Assembly (NCBI GenBank): GCA_029891345.1
Contig: CM057002.1
Location: 59,324,777 to 59,388,776, forward strand
DNA: 64,000 nt
Direction of reading: 5' to 3'
DNA from: Dryococelus australis
Lineage: Eukaryota > Arthropoda > Insecta > Phasmatodea > Phasmatidae
Within the stretch, counting starts at the first letter, position 1. Each line of letters opens with the position of its first letter. The notes below the pieces were generated by a model, which made no database searches, was not told the origin of the DNA, and worked only from the letters and a program-made list of their open reading frames with translations. This document shows, in pieces, positions 1 to 9,763 of the stretch. Position numbers and translations under genes: made by a program.

Positions 1-511
1 CCTCACTTCTTTGCATGTTCCTTGGTGACGCCCGCAATAAACAGTCACACCAACTCCACGATAGAAATACCAGCCAGCTGAAGCATAGTTTGTAGCACTG
101 CCATTAAACTTCGAGGATACAGAATAACACACCGCACAGTTAGCAGTCAAAATTTCTCAACTCGATTCCATGCAAGTATAGTTTGTCAACTTTCGTGGCA
201 AACATCCTGATCCTAATACCGTTTTATCTTTTTTTTATTATTGCATTTGGTTTAAATACGGAATCACGAAGTACTGGAGCTCCTATGAACGAACGAGACA
301 TTTAACCGTCCGTGTGCCCCACACTTATGTGATATTAATTCGCGGAAAATTTAACTAACCTTCCCTTCATTTTATTTTTTTATTTCGTGAAGTAGCGTAT
401 TAACCTAGTTTAGTTTGTGCTCAGTACTGAACTTTCAAGCAGTGTAAACAGAGATTCTCAAACTAGAGCTCGGCTGAAAGCGGAAGCACGGAGATAGTAA
501 ACGAGGAGATA
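1..511. other. AT-rich intergenic sequence, nothing recognised
   Basis: No tRNA, transposase motif, clear inverted repeat or codon-like frame was seen. It runs up to the left end of the first F2 element. Confidence 0.5.
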
Positions 512-1069
512 GTACACTCCATTCTAGGATTACTTCCAACTTTTCTGTACACCCAGGATATTACTTCGCCTCATGCAAACCAAGCTTAGAAATTACGCCA
601 CAGGGCCAACGCACCGTATTCATGCCCACTCAGTGTAATATTTTTCATAAGAACTATTTCTTACTGCAGGCTATTCACGGTAAAGTAAGCACTTTTGAAA
701 GCCCTCTCATTCGGTATAACAGTTGATAAATATATCTTATGCTAGCCCTAGACGTTAACTTCCGAGTTCGGTGGAATATACACACTTTTTATTACATACA
801 TGGCAATATTTCTTTTAAAAGGTGGTTAAAGGATAAAAAATGGCTGAAACAAAAAAGTAACTAGAGCTTCAGTCATTAACAACACACATATTTCCTATGT
901 CTTTATTCATATTAATTATTATGATTTATAAACAAAATATAAGTAGAAATTCAATTCAGCATAAGTAAGATACTTTTTATGTTAACACAAGTATAAAGCA
1001 CGTCATACATGGGATGTTTTTTCAGAGGTGTCATTAAAAAAGTGTGAAGAAACCGCGAATAGACCATAA
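512..1069 (-). mobile_element. F2 inverted-repeat element interrupted by M1
   Basis: The left part (about 512-668) and right part (about 886-1069) match the two halves of F2, the family best seen at 24465-24896 and 33299-33717. Shared landmarks are the block with AGGATATT and CGCCTC, the stretch of CGCAC and CCACTCAGTGTAAT, and, at the right, CACGTCATACATGG followed by GAAGAAACCGCGAATAGACC. The ends are imperfect inverted repeats starting TATAGTCCATTC in better copies. An M1 copy (669-885) lies inside, so F2 was here first. No coding capacity; non-autonomous. Confidence 0.65.
669..885 (-). mobile_element. M1 type B1 copy, right end lost, nested in F2
   Basis: Begins with GGCTATTCACGGTAAAGTAA, a variant of the M1 terminal repeat, and continues with the B core in reverse (GACGTTAACTTCCGAG, GGTGGAATATACACAC). 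The terminal repeat expected at the right is missing: the sequence passes from CTAGAGCTTCAG straight into F2. Confidence 0.75.
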
Positions 1070-1079
1070 CTTATGCGCC

Positions 1080-1626
1080 GAACTGCTGCACGGAAACACA
1101 TACACGAGCGAGCAACAGGCGAAGGCCCCGCGCGAGGCGCAACGATGCTCGCGGTTCCGCATTCGCCACGGGAATGAATGAACGTGGCAAGGCAATGTGC
1201 CCAGCGGCCAGGCAGACGAGGAGACGGGGAGAGACGTGGCAACAGCGCGCGCCCGCGCGACACTGGCGCTGGCTGCCGGGGATGACGTCACGGAGCTCAC
1301 GCATCCACACACACGCCGCTCGCTCCCCGCCCACCCAGCGCGCCCTGCTAGCCGCGCGCACCGCCAGGTGGTCCTGTCCTGTCACGTCAACCGCCAGGGC
1401 CAAACGTAGTCTTTGGAATGAAGGTGGGGTTGGCAGAAGGGGGGGGGGGGGGCGGACGCCTTTTCAAACCACACACACTCACAGCGCAGCGGCGGTAGAG
1501 GACCGGGGAAGCACGGAAAAAATTTCTCCATCGTCCGCTTTCCTCCCTCCGCTTCTTCCGCAGCCCGTCTTTTTCCCACTGGCGCCACAGCTGCCAACTT
1601 TTGAGAAAGTCTCTACATCACTAAAG
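1080..1626 (+). promoter_or_regulatory. CpG-rich island with probable 5' non-coding exon
   Basis: A sharply GC- and CpG-rich block in an AT-rich neighbourhood. It contains a full cAMP-response/CREB-type palindrome TGACGTCA at 1283-1290 and a G homopolymer near 1440-1452. It ends at CTAAAG followed by GTGAGT, a good match to a 5' splice site (donor at 1627). The pattern fits a TATA-less promoter plus first exon transcribed to the right. Open frames across the block are typical of GC-rich DNA and show no recognisable domain, so the exon is probably 5' UTR. Without transcript data the gene cannot be named; it could also be an unmethylated island with a chance donor. Confidence 0.45.
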
Positions 1627-2220
1627 GTGAGTTTACGATTAAAGACCGAATAATTAAGAATTGTCCGTAATGACTCGATAAGAATACGGAAATTGACAAT
1701 AAGATTTGCAGTTTATGATTGAATTAGCAACTGTTAAAGTCTAGCCAATCAAAATCGTAGGAGATGTAATTTACATATTTAATTATCTGTGCGCTTACTG
1801 CTTGTGTAAACGTTGGAAAAAAAAAAAAAAAAAAAAAAACTCGTGAAATATTATAGAAAAGGAAGCCGATGCCAACATTAGGCATTTGCATCAATAAATC
1901 TGAAAAGGTTAGTTAAAGCGAATTCAATAACCTCTTCCACGAAAGAAAACATGACCATGAACTATTCATTACATTAACGTGATACTATCGCTCGATTAAA
2001 ATAATTACTTTCATACGATTTCACAATACGACATAACCTAAATACAAGATGTAAATACAATTTCCCGCCAACAACAACTATCGCTGTGCTCTGATTGGCT
2101 ACTCCGTCTCGACTTGTACTCCCGCACACGAGTCATAAAATAATACCCTTGAATGCATTGAATCATATCTTAAGTACACGGCGAACTTATTCCGTTAAGT
2201 CAATTTTAAACCCACCTTAA
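1627..2220. other. AT-rich, putative intron; poly(A) tract
   Basis: Starts with the putative splice donor. Holds an A run at 1817-1839 and a short CCAAT-type stretch near 2093-2100 (TGATTGGCT), otherwise nothing recognised. Confidence 0.4.
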
Positions 2221-2640
2221 AGACTGTTCACGATAAAGTGAGCACTTTTGAAATGAATCTTGGGAAAAAAGTCACTGCCCCTGAACGTATATATTTTAAT
2301 GGGCGCACTGAGTATAATTTGTCCAGTAAAGTTGGTAACGATGGCTGGAAAATAGTTCCATATCTTAACGTCGAATAAAAATTATTAGGTAACAATGTGT
2401 GATAACTTCAATGATTTCCTTCGCTTTCTGGTTTTTTGACTGCATCGAAGTGTGAAAATGAGCATATTTGTATAATATTTACTTCACTAAACATACCAGT
2501 TTTACTTGATCGACACATGAATAAAGTGATGAGGCCCATGCAATGATAATTTTACATAAGGCGGAATAATACATAACGGGCATACACGTAGATCTTACGC
2601 AGGGCTTTCAAAAGTGCTCATTTTACCGTGAAGAGTCTAT
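2221..2640 (-). mobile_element. M1 type A, near full length
   Basis: M1 is a short inverted-repeat transposon family of this genome. The ends here are GACTGTTCACGATAAAGTGA at the left and its complement at the right (AAAAGTGCTCATTTTACCGT then GAAGAGTC). Type A cores carry, on the plus orientation, AGATCTACTTGTA near one end and a TTTTTATTCGACGTTAAGAT block two thirds along. This copy is reversed. About 420 bp, no open frame of note: a MITE that would depend on a transposase encoded elsewhere. TA next to the ends in cleaner copies suggests a Tc1/mariner-type target, by inference. Confidence 0.8.
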
Positions 2641-2764
2641 GTACAAAAATCACCACATTGTAATCTTAGTCCGTTTCATATTAAATTTCAACATAACATA
2701 TTTCAAAAAAATTTGTTCTCGCAGCCTGAAATTTCATATATTATTGCTCGTTATGGTTGTTTAA

Positions 2765-3190
2765 AGGCTGTTCATGATAAAGTGAGCACTTCTGAAATCA
2801 ACATTTGAAAAATGTCACTGTCCCTATTTGCGTGTGTTTTTAACGGGCACACGTAGTGACACGCGCCCAGTAAAGTTGGTTACGACCAAAGGGAAGTAGT
2901 TTGGTCCATGCCTCAATCTTGAATTTAAAATGTTCGATAAACATTTGTCACGACTACAATTACTTGTTCTCCTTTCTGATTTTTGTAATGCACATTAACG
3001 TACGGATTAGAAAAACTATAATATATTTACTTTTATAATAATTGTATACGTTTCCCTGCACTGGCGCATGAAAAAAGTGATCAGTTCCACGGCAATGTTG
3101 ATTTTGCATACGGCGGAAGCATACACAATATATTTACAAGTAGATCTTAATCAGATTTCAAAAGTGATCATTTCTAGCCTGAACAACCTA
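2765..3190 (-). mobile_element. M1 type A, full length but diverged
   Basis: Left end GGCTGTTCATGATAAAGTGA; right end TTTCAAAAGTGATCATTTCT then AGCCTGAACAAC, so the right terminal repeat carries several substitutions. The core follows type A in reverse. It lies 124 bp from the previous copy in the same orientation. Confidence 0.75.
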
Positions 3191-3570
3191 TACCACCATT
3201 ATGCATATTCACCACTGTTGGAAATCGAGCAGTTCAACATTAAAAGCAAATAAAATAAACCTTCTGAAATACTCATATGAAGTGTTCTCTACGATTTGCA
3301 TACAAACGCACTGTATATATTGAAACTTCCGAGTACTATTAATGTTCAGACATTTCCAAAACTTCGCTTACGATGGGGACGGGACCGTATAGTTATTCGC
3401 ATAAGAGACAGCTCGCACGACTGTGGATTTTTCAAGATATTCCCATGTTCTCTGTTACTGTTTAGTATTATCTCTGTTTCACCAGTGTCTAGTAAGGACT
3501 ACTAATTTTTCTCTAGTGTTTATTAATTTGTAAGCACTAAACTAAATTGTATTAGGTTCGTGTAAAAATA
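3191..3570. other. Unannotated gap between M1 copies
   Basis: Moderately AT-rich. Short frames only, without domain-like composition. Nothing recognised. Confidence 0.5.
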
Positions 3571-3806
3571 GGCCGTTCACAGTAAAGTGAGCACTTTTGA
3601 GGCCCTAGTTATTTTTTTTATTTTAGCTATTTTTTACCCTGCAACCACTATTTTAAACAAGTACTGCCATGTAAGTAATAAACACAGTGTGCAGATTCCC
3701 CCGCACTCGGAAGTTAACGTCCAAGGCTAAATATAAATATATTTATTGACTATTATTCCAAACGAGAGAGGACCTTCAAAAGTGCTCACTTCACCGTGAA
3801 TAGCCT
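3571..3806 (+). mobile_element. M1 type B1, full length
   Basis: Ends GGCCGTTCACAGTAAAGTGA and AGTGCTCACTTCACCGTGAA then TAGCC. The B core is recognised by AATAAACACAGTGTG followed by a GCACTCGGAAGTTAACGTC block and TTTATTGACTATTATTCCAA. At 236 bp it is about half the length of type A and shares only the terminal repeat with it. TA precedes the left end. Confidence 0.85.
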
Positions 3807-3846
3807 CTAATAAAAATGGTTATATTTAAACACAAGACAAATATAC

Positions 3847-3957
3847 TAACTGCGCCAAATAAAGACGATATTATTGTTTCGTGGAAATGAACAACGCAGA
3901 AGACATAAAAATGCGACAGTAATAATAATAATAAATCGTCCTTATTTGGCGCAGTTA
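3847..3957. mobile_element. 111-bp hairpin (miniature inverted-repeat element)
   Basis: Begins TAACTGCGCCAAATAA and ends TTATTTGGCGCAGTTA, with arms of about 22 bp (one base difference in the GACGAT part). The two arms enclose about 65 bp with a short TAA microsatellite. TA is present at both outer edges, compatible with a TA target duplication. Too short to code for anything. Confidence 0.65.
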
Positions 3958-4239
3958 AGGCATATCTTCCTTCTCTTACACTGAACCATTTTTACAATTT
4001 GCATTTGCTTATTACAGTGTAGGAAAAAAAAATTTCCTACTAATTAACAAACACGGCAGAAAATCAGAAGTCGTTACTACTAAGACATTAAAGGAAGAGG
4101 TAAGTAATACTAAATAGAGACATGCATATTTAAGTAGGCCTACTGAAAAATATATAAATTTAAGTGGTATTTATTAAGTTTAAACTAGTTCATAACACAT
4201 TGATGATAATAAAAAAAACCCTTCAGTAGATTTTTACAG
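3958..4239. other. AT-rich spacer
   Basis: No features beyond short A runs; nothing recognised. Confidence 0.5.
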
Positions 4240-4543
4240 AAACAACCAAAATCTCGATATGTCGCAAATACGAAATTTGCCCTTCTCCCCCCTGGATCCA
4301 CTTTCTGAGATCACGCGATCTGGTGAGAAAATCTCCACGTTGGCAACTCTGCCTGGCGTGCCTGAACAGCCCCCTTCCCCAACCAGACTACGGGCGGGAC
4401 CCTCACAAGCCGCCCAGCGCGGCAGCATCACAGCTGTCGGCCGGGGATGCAGGAGAAAACGACACCGGGAACCCCCTTTTCTGCCACAGGTTCTAGCCCA
4501 CACAGCTTCACGAGCTATTCGCTCTAGTCTCAGCAGCGCACGA
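4240..4543. other. GC-rich segment of unknown origin
   Basis: About 300 bp of clearly higher GC and CpG than its flanks, open in both directions (4259-4555 on + and 4234-4566 on -) as expected from composition. No TATA, donor site or recognisable domain was found. May be a decayed promoter island or a repeat. Confidence 0.3.
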
Positions 4544-4770
4544 AATTCGCGGTAAAGTAAGCGCATTTTAAAGCCGTCTCATTTCCTATAATAGTCAATT
4601 AATATACTTCGTTTTAGCCGTAGATGTTAACATCCGATTGCGGTGGAATAATATACACACTACGTTATTACTGACGTGGCAACATTTATTATAAAAGACG
4701 GTTAGCTGATAAAAAATGGCTGAAAGGAAAAAGTAACCAGGCCACAAAAGTGCTCACTTCACCGTGAACA
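4544..4770 (-). mobile_element. M1 type B1, reversed
   Basis: Left end damaged (ATTCGCGGTAAAGTAAGC), right end AAAAGTGCTCACTTCACCGT then GAACA. Core in reverse: GTAGATGTTAACATCCGA, then GGTGGAATAATATACACAC. Confidence 0.75.
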
Positions 4771-5082
4771 CATACTATTTAAAATTCTCTTGCGAGAAAT
4801 TAATCAAAAATCAACAAGTATTTCTTACCAATCCATTATCAACTCTTTATAATCACTTTTTTTTTTTTTTTTTTTCAAAAGTCCAAACACCTACGGGTTA
4901 CTTCCTTTATCCAAGTGAAAACTCTGGAACATTAGATACCATTTAATGTAAAAAAAAATTTTAATGTTATTATATGTTTTTAAAGTGTTTCGAAATATTG
5001 GAAAATAGTTTAAATTCTAATTGTAGTTTTCCTAACAATTTGCCTTTTAAAAGGTGTGAATTCGTATAAGCTGTTGACTTGC
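4771..5082. other. AT-rich spacer with T tract
   Basis: Holds a T run of about 18 at 4858-4875. Nothing else recognised. Confidence 0.5.
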
Positions 5083-6047
5083 GGCTAATTAAGCACTTTT
5101 GGAATCTGCCTTTGAAAAAATGTCTTCCCCTACCAGCAAGCATTTTATTGGGCGCATTGACACACTTCTCAGGTGCGTATCTATACTGTCGCTTTGTGAG
5201 TTAATTTCGTGTTGAGCAGGTCTAGACTTTCGATTAGTGTAATTGGGGGAGGGGGGCATTGGCGTAGCCAGAAATTCCTCAAGGGAGGGGGTTACACTGA
5301 CCAAAGCGAAAGGAGGGAGGTTATATTGCCGTTATCAGTGCTGACCCACGTGTTAATTAGGCCTACGACAAATGATATAACTACTTCAAAATATGATGCA
5401 TTTTTCATATTTTAAAGCAATTTTTATCGAATTTTAAGCTTTATAGACAATTTTAATATTAATGTTGACAACCTTAAGGTTAAAAAGGGGTTTACAGCCC
5501 CCATGGCTTCGCCCAGGGGGAGGGGGACATTGTCTCGTAATTTTAGGAAACAATGTTAGATTAATAAAATCACTACTTTAAACAATTTGTGGTATTCCAT
5601 TTCAGTATTGAAACCTTTGCAGTACAGAATCCTGAAAATGTAAGGGGTTAGGGAGGGGGGAATTAATGTCCCCTGTAAACCCCCCACCCCCTCTTTTTTT
5701 CCTCTAAATTCACACCCCTGCCTCATGAGCCTGGTGAAGTTTGTAACGACGGGGATAAAGAAGTCTCATGTCTTCACGTTGAATTAAAAAGTTTTATGCA
5801 AAGATTTGCGATTACTGTAATGATTTATATTGCTTCCCGTTTTTTAATGCACACGAGTGTAATAATTTGCAAATCACTAAAATATTTATTTTTCTAATAA
5901 TTTTACAGCTTCTCTTGACCGACGCATAAATGAAGTGATAAGGCTCCGTGGCAACGTCAATTTTACATGTAGTGGAAGAATACACAATGTGCACTTAAAG
6001 TAGATCAGCAGGTTTTTTAAAAATAATTCTCAGATTATCGTGGAAGA
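5083..6047 (-). mobile_element. M1 type A split by a roughly 570-bp insertion
   Basis: The left terminal half (CTAATTAAGCACTTTTGGAA, then GGGCGCATTGACA) stops near 5165. The type A core resumes near 5738 (AAGTTTGTAACGACGG, then a TTGAATTAAAAAGTTTTATG block) and runs to TTATCGTGGAAGAGC near 6047. Both ends are eroded. The interrupting sequence is listed separately. Confidence 0.7.
5166..5737. mobile_element. Insertion with TGGCGTAGCCAG-type repeat
   Basis: Interrupts the M1 copy. It carries GGCATTGGCGTAGCCAG (5257-5273) beside G-rich runs, a second G-rich block CGCCCAGGGGGAGGGGG near 5510-5526, and a run of C and T before 5735. The GGCGTAGCCAG phrase recurs at 19670-19680. Similar G-rich phrases are common dispersed repeats in insect genomes. 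The superfamily is unknown and no clear terminal repeats or duplications were found. Confidence 0.4.
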
Positions 6048-6050
6048 GCT

Positions 6051-6340
6051 ATAACTGGAGCCCCGAGTATTTCGCGGATTGAGATGCAGCAAGCTAGGCT
6101 GTAGAGTCCTCTATACACTCGGGGCATTTTCGTTTGCTTACTGGTTCCTGTGATCAAGTGAAGCCTCTGTACAAGACTGTTAAACACTCACTCACACTAC
6201 TGCTTCCTGCTTATCACTGGCTCACAGTTAAACGGGGCATGTCTAAACAACTGTCGTCCAATCACAACAGTAGGAGAAAAGAACAAGTGTCTACCTCGCC
6301 TCCGATTGAACTCGCGAAATACTCGTGGCTCTACCTATAA
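6051..6340. mobile_element. F3 inverted-repeat element
   Basis: The left end has GCCCCGAGTATTTCGCGGAT and the right end the complementary CTCGCGAAATACTCGTGGCT, then CTACCTATAA. A 290-bp unit with arms of about 25 bp and a CCAAT motif inside (6258-6262). The same sequence, reversed, is found at 34714-34916, which supports a dispersed family. No coding capacity. Confidence 0.65.
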
Positions 6341-6631
6341 TTTTATTGCGTGTATACCAGAGTCATATACAGGATGTTTCAAGGGGAAACGGACGTACGT
6401 TGATAGTATGGACCATTCTGGAGGGGAAAACATCAATAAACATATGCTCTATTCGCAAAGGTGTCCAAGACACAGCTATGTGAAACTAACAGGAATGGGA
6501 ACAGTACAAGTGATAATAAATAAATAGATCGTTGACGTGGTGGGTTTTATTGTGTAAATTTAAGAAGCGAAGCAATTCCTGGCTTGTTTGCCTGTGGACG
6601 TCAGTCTTCAACCAACCCCACACACAATAAT

Positions 6632-6925
6632 TAGAGATGATGGAAAATCGCGAACATTTTTTGAGCGAACATATCTTCTATGACACTCTAACTAGTTTAT
6701 TCTTTCATGGTTGGATGAACAAGATTTGGACTCGGTTCAATTGTTTGCAGACCAATCACGAACGTTCTGCCTTATAGTATCAGAATCCTCATTGGCCCAG
6801 TGAAATAGGGTAGTAACTTTATACATGCATGACAGCCAATAAGGAAAGAAAATTGTTCGGTATGTGTACAGTACGTTGGATCCTAGCAAACAGTCAACTT
6901 TTCTCGCGATAAACCATCATCTCTA
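6632..6925. mobile_element. hAT-type MITE with 8-bp target duplication
   Basis: Terminal repeats TAGAGATGATGG and CCATCATCTCTA, followed inward by an AAAATCGCGAA/TTCTCGCGATAAA pair. The exact 8-bp duplication ACAATAAT is at 6624-6631 and 6926-6933. An 8-bp duplication and TAGAGATG-type ends are hallmarks of the hAT superfamily. It sits inside the transposase frame of the mariner fossil, between LTPLD and CVWGW. Internal CCAAT motifs occur at 6752, 6791 (reverse) and 6836. No coding capacity. Confidence 0.85.
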
Positions 6926-7162
6926 ACAATAATCTAAAGGAGTGAGTTCGGGTGAACGTGGTGGCCAAGCAACCGCACCTCCGCGACCGATCTAACGGCC
7001 AGGACAGGGTTCACTGAGGAAGGTTCTGTACCACTGGTCGTGTGGAATGTGCAGGGGCTCCAGCCTGTTGCAAGTACACTCCAGCCCTTGTTGCTAATGG
7101 AACGTCCTCCAAGTACTCCGGCAACAGATCTTGCAGGAAGTGCAGATACCGTTCTCCGTTAA

Positions 7163-7515
7163 GGGCAATGGTGGACGAAAATAGTATATTTTTATAACAT
7201 TTCTCACAATTTGTTTTATAGGATATTTTTCGTTAGACAGGACGAAAATAAGAATTTTGAACATCTTATTACATGGTTAAAAGATTCCCTGCATTCGTTA
7301 TTCTCGGAGCTCTGGCTGAAGATAAGAAAAAAAAAATCCTTTCATTTCTTTCATCAGTGCTCCGAGAATAATGAAGGCAGTGAAAATCTAACAACGCAAA
7401 AAGTTGTTGAAAATTATTATTTACGTCTTGCGGAGCCAAACATTTCAATAAACTCTTTGGAAAACGACTTATATCGAAAATCGGGTAAATATACTGCTTC
7501 CATGCACCATTCCCC
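7163..7515. mobile_element. piggyBac-type (TTAA) non-autonomous element
   Basis: Flanked by TTAA at 7159-7162 and 7516-7519. Ends GGGCAATGGTG and CACCATTCCCC are inverted with one mismatch. It interrupts the mariner transposase codons between HL and NGERYL, and excision to one TTAA gives back an intact reading frame there. The interior includes a second, internal inverted pair around 7291-7320 and 7348-7380 (CATTCGTTATTCTCGGAGC against GCTCCGAGAATAATGAAGG). Confidence 0.8.
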
Positions 7516-7740
7516 TTAAGATGGCTGTCTACAATAACTGGACCAATGAGTTGGCTATCAGTGATACCGCACCACACATTCACTAGCTGATAAACGACGA
7601 CGTGTCACATAGCTCTATCTCTGACATCATCGCGAATAGAGCATGTGTTTATTGGTGTTTTCTCTTCATAATGGTTCGTATCATCACTTACCGTATGTCC
7701 TTTTCCCTCTGAAACACGTTAGTTACGCTGTTCATGTTAA

Positions 7741-8181
7741 AGTGGCCGCCTTGGTAGGCTGCCGAACGGTGTGTAGAGCTCCAGCAAAAAAAGGGTTTTA
7801 TTCTAAAACCGTCCAACGTGTCTGAGTGAGGTCTGCTTACGAATAGCGTCTAAGAAATGTTACGCGTCTGTATACGTTATTCAGTTCCTTCATTTATCTC
7901 TACAGCATGTTTCTGAGGTAGTGAGAATGGCTGAAACGGATGTTTTCACGGTCATTTTTACGTATGAATATCCCGGTACAAAACAATGAAGAAGGAATAG
8001 GGACGTGCGTTTTTTTAATTGCGTCATAAAATGGCAGTGTCTTCGCTGAAAGACTGCACTCCAGTTCAGTGCTTTGCGCGTAGAGGCGATGATAGAGTTG
8101 ATGCGCATGTCTCGGTCGCCCCTAGCGCTCCCACGCTTTAAGGCCTCAGACGTGCAAAATTCCTTCAACCAGACGGCCACC
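7741..8181. mobile_element. TTAA-flanked non-autonomous element, P2 family
   Basis: TTAA at 7737-7740 and 8182-8185. Left end AGTGGCCGCCTTGG; right end in reverse GGTGGCCGTCTGG. The interior, read in reverse, shares a block near AACTGGAGTGCAGTC with the element at 12391-12866, which also has GGTGGTCGCC ends, so both are probably one family. No transposase frame. Confidence 0.65.
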
Positions 8182-8185
8182 TTAA

Positions 8186-8366
8186 GGTCCGACTTCGCCT
8201 CTTATGTTGAAAAACTTCGTTTTCGTATAATAATTTCAAATTCAGAGCAATCGTTAAAAATGTATAACTAAAAATAAAAAAATACATTATAAGAGTAGTT
8301 GTTAATATTTTTTGTAATTCTTATTACCTACTATTTGGTAGTTTTGAAAAGGCATGGAGGTACTGA
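8186..8366. other. AT-rich spacer
   Basis: Nothing recognised apart from the TGA target copy at its right edge. Confidence 0.5.
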
Positions 8367-8903
8367 GGCCGTGTCCGAATTGGCAGATTTTGTAGACAAA
8401 ACGATCAAGTGACCCGTTTTTGTATACTAAAATGGAGACGTATTTGGTAATTTGGTATTTCGTATCTAGCGGATGTTAGCAAAAATACCAAATGATAAAA
8501 TCAGCGCCATGTTTGTTTTTACTTTAAAAACACTTGTGGGAATGCGTTAGTAAAATGACTTTTAAAACTAATAACTGCACATAAAATACACTACAACTGT
8601 TTTAAAAAGCAAGGAAGTGTCGTGCTTTGTACATATTTAACGGTAAAAAATATTTTTTAAAAGACGTTATTGCATCATTTATTATTTTCTTATTTATAAA
8701 CGTATTCGTAGTATTCCAGTGATGATTGCAGAAATATTACGCCTGTTTCAAGCATTAAATTTAGATAAAAAATATCGTACACTGTTAGTGTAATAATGTG
8801 TTGCTGCGAGTGCTAAACAAGCGACTGACGACAACGTCCGAATCGATACCTACCAAATCACAAATTTACAAAATCACGAAATTTTGTCGATTCGGACACG
8901 GCC
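8367..8903. mobile_element. Harbinger-like MITE with 3-bp TGA duplication
   Basis: Ends GGCCGTGTCCGAATTGGCAG and, in reverse, GGCCGTGTCCGAATCGACAA. TGA is present on both sides (8364-8366, 8904-8906). A 3-bp duplication with GGCC-type ends fits PIF/Harbinger, as inference. The 537-bp AT-rich interior has no long frame. Confidence 0.7.
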
Positions 8904-8989
8904 TGATATTCTAAACAAGCTGTATATTAGGCTACGACAGTTGTGACAAAATTTTACGTCGACTGTTCCAAATTCTTAAGCCGGTTGGA

Positions 8990-9160
8990 AATTATAAAGA
9001 ATCCGCCGTGACGCCAGCCAGGAACCGGGTGTCGCGAAGGCGGCAGCCCGCCTGGTAGGAGGAAGAGGATCATGTTAGGGGAGGGGGAGGGGGTCAGCCC
9101 ACCCACAGCGCTGGCCTGCGCTTGACGGAAGCTCGCGCGAGAGGTCACGATCGCAACAGT
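8990..9160. other. Short GC-rich island
   Basis: About 170 bp of GC-rich, CpG-rich sequence with a G-rich run at 9078-9093. No TATA, splice signal or domain visible. Confidence 0.3.
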
Positions 9161-9348
9161 ATATTTTTTATTCGCAGTAGAACACCCACATAACGAAAAA
9201 TAAGGATATCATTACCTCTTTTTTTTTTAACTGGGTACATATAAAACGAACAAGGAAATCACTTAACAGATAGGCGAGGTTCCGTCAATTCACGGAAAGT
9301 TCTGTGAAATTTCCGGAAAGTCCGCTATTTTTTTTATTCAACGTATGT

Positions 9349-9763
9349 GCTGTTCGCGGTAAAATGAGCACTTTTGAAAGCCCTGCTTACGATCTACTTG
9401 TACATGCACGTTGTGTATTCTTCCGCCTTACGTAAAATTATCATTGCCATGGGTCTCGTCGCTTTCTTCTTGCGTCGGTTAAATGAAAATGTAAAATTGT
9501 TAGAAAAATAATTATAAAAAAAAACTGCTAATTTTTACACTTCGACGCATTAAAAGAAACAGAAAGTGATAGAAATATTTTAATTTATCACAAATGGTTA
9601 CCTAAAACTTTTTATTCGACGTTAAGATATGGAACAACTTTCCCCTACATCATAATCAACCTTATTGGCCGCATGTCACTCAGTGCGCCCGTTAAAATGC
9701 AGGTTGAGGCAGTGACCTTTTTCTAGGGTTCATTTCAAAAGTGCTCGTTTTATTGTGAACAGC
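9349..9763 (+). mobile_element. M1 type A, plus orientation
   Basis: Left end GCTGTTCGCGGTAAAATGAG with AAAGCCCTGCTTACGATCTA. Contains the TTTTTATTCGACGTTAAGAT block and ends TTTCAAAAGTGCTCGTTTTA then TTGTGAACAGC. Confidence 0.85.

Larger units (their letters stand above)
6370..7722 (-). pseudogene. Dead mariner-like (DDE_3) transposon, twice interrupted
   Basis: The terminal stretches 6374-6462 and 7636-7722 are inverted copies of each other. On the minus strand the fragments encode, in order, NVWCGITDSQLIGP, then LNGERYLHFLQDLLPEYLED, then QQAGAPAHS, IGRGGAVAWPPRSPELTPLD and CVWGWLK. These are the expected blocks of the insect mariner-like DDE transposases (usual forms NVWAGI, FLQ-LP-LLEDVP, QHDGAPPH, WPPRSPDL-PLDFFLWG). 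The middle catalytic Asp in QHDGAPPH is replaced by Ala. A stop follows LPQ and a frameshift precedes IGRGG. The frame is interrupted by a hAT-type MITE and a TTAA element. Removing those in thought restores continuity at both target sites. Confidence 0.8.

Noticed and set aside
1003-1653. Several overlapping frames up to 159 codons
   Set aside because: They lie in the CpG island on both strands, as expected from a shortage of AT-rich stop codons. No domain seen.
7729-7755. GCTGTTCATGTTAAAGTGG as another M1 end
   Set aside because: Similarity stops after about 19 bases, no core of type A or B follows, and the TTAA here belongs to the neighbouring element.
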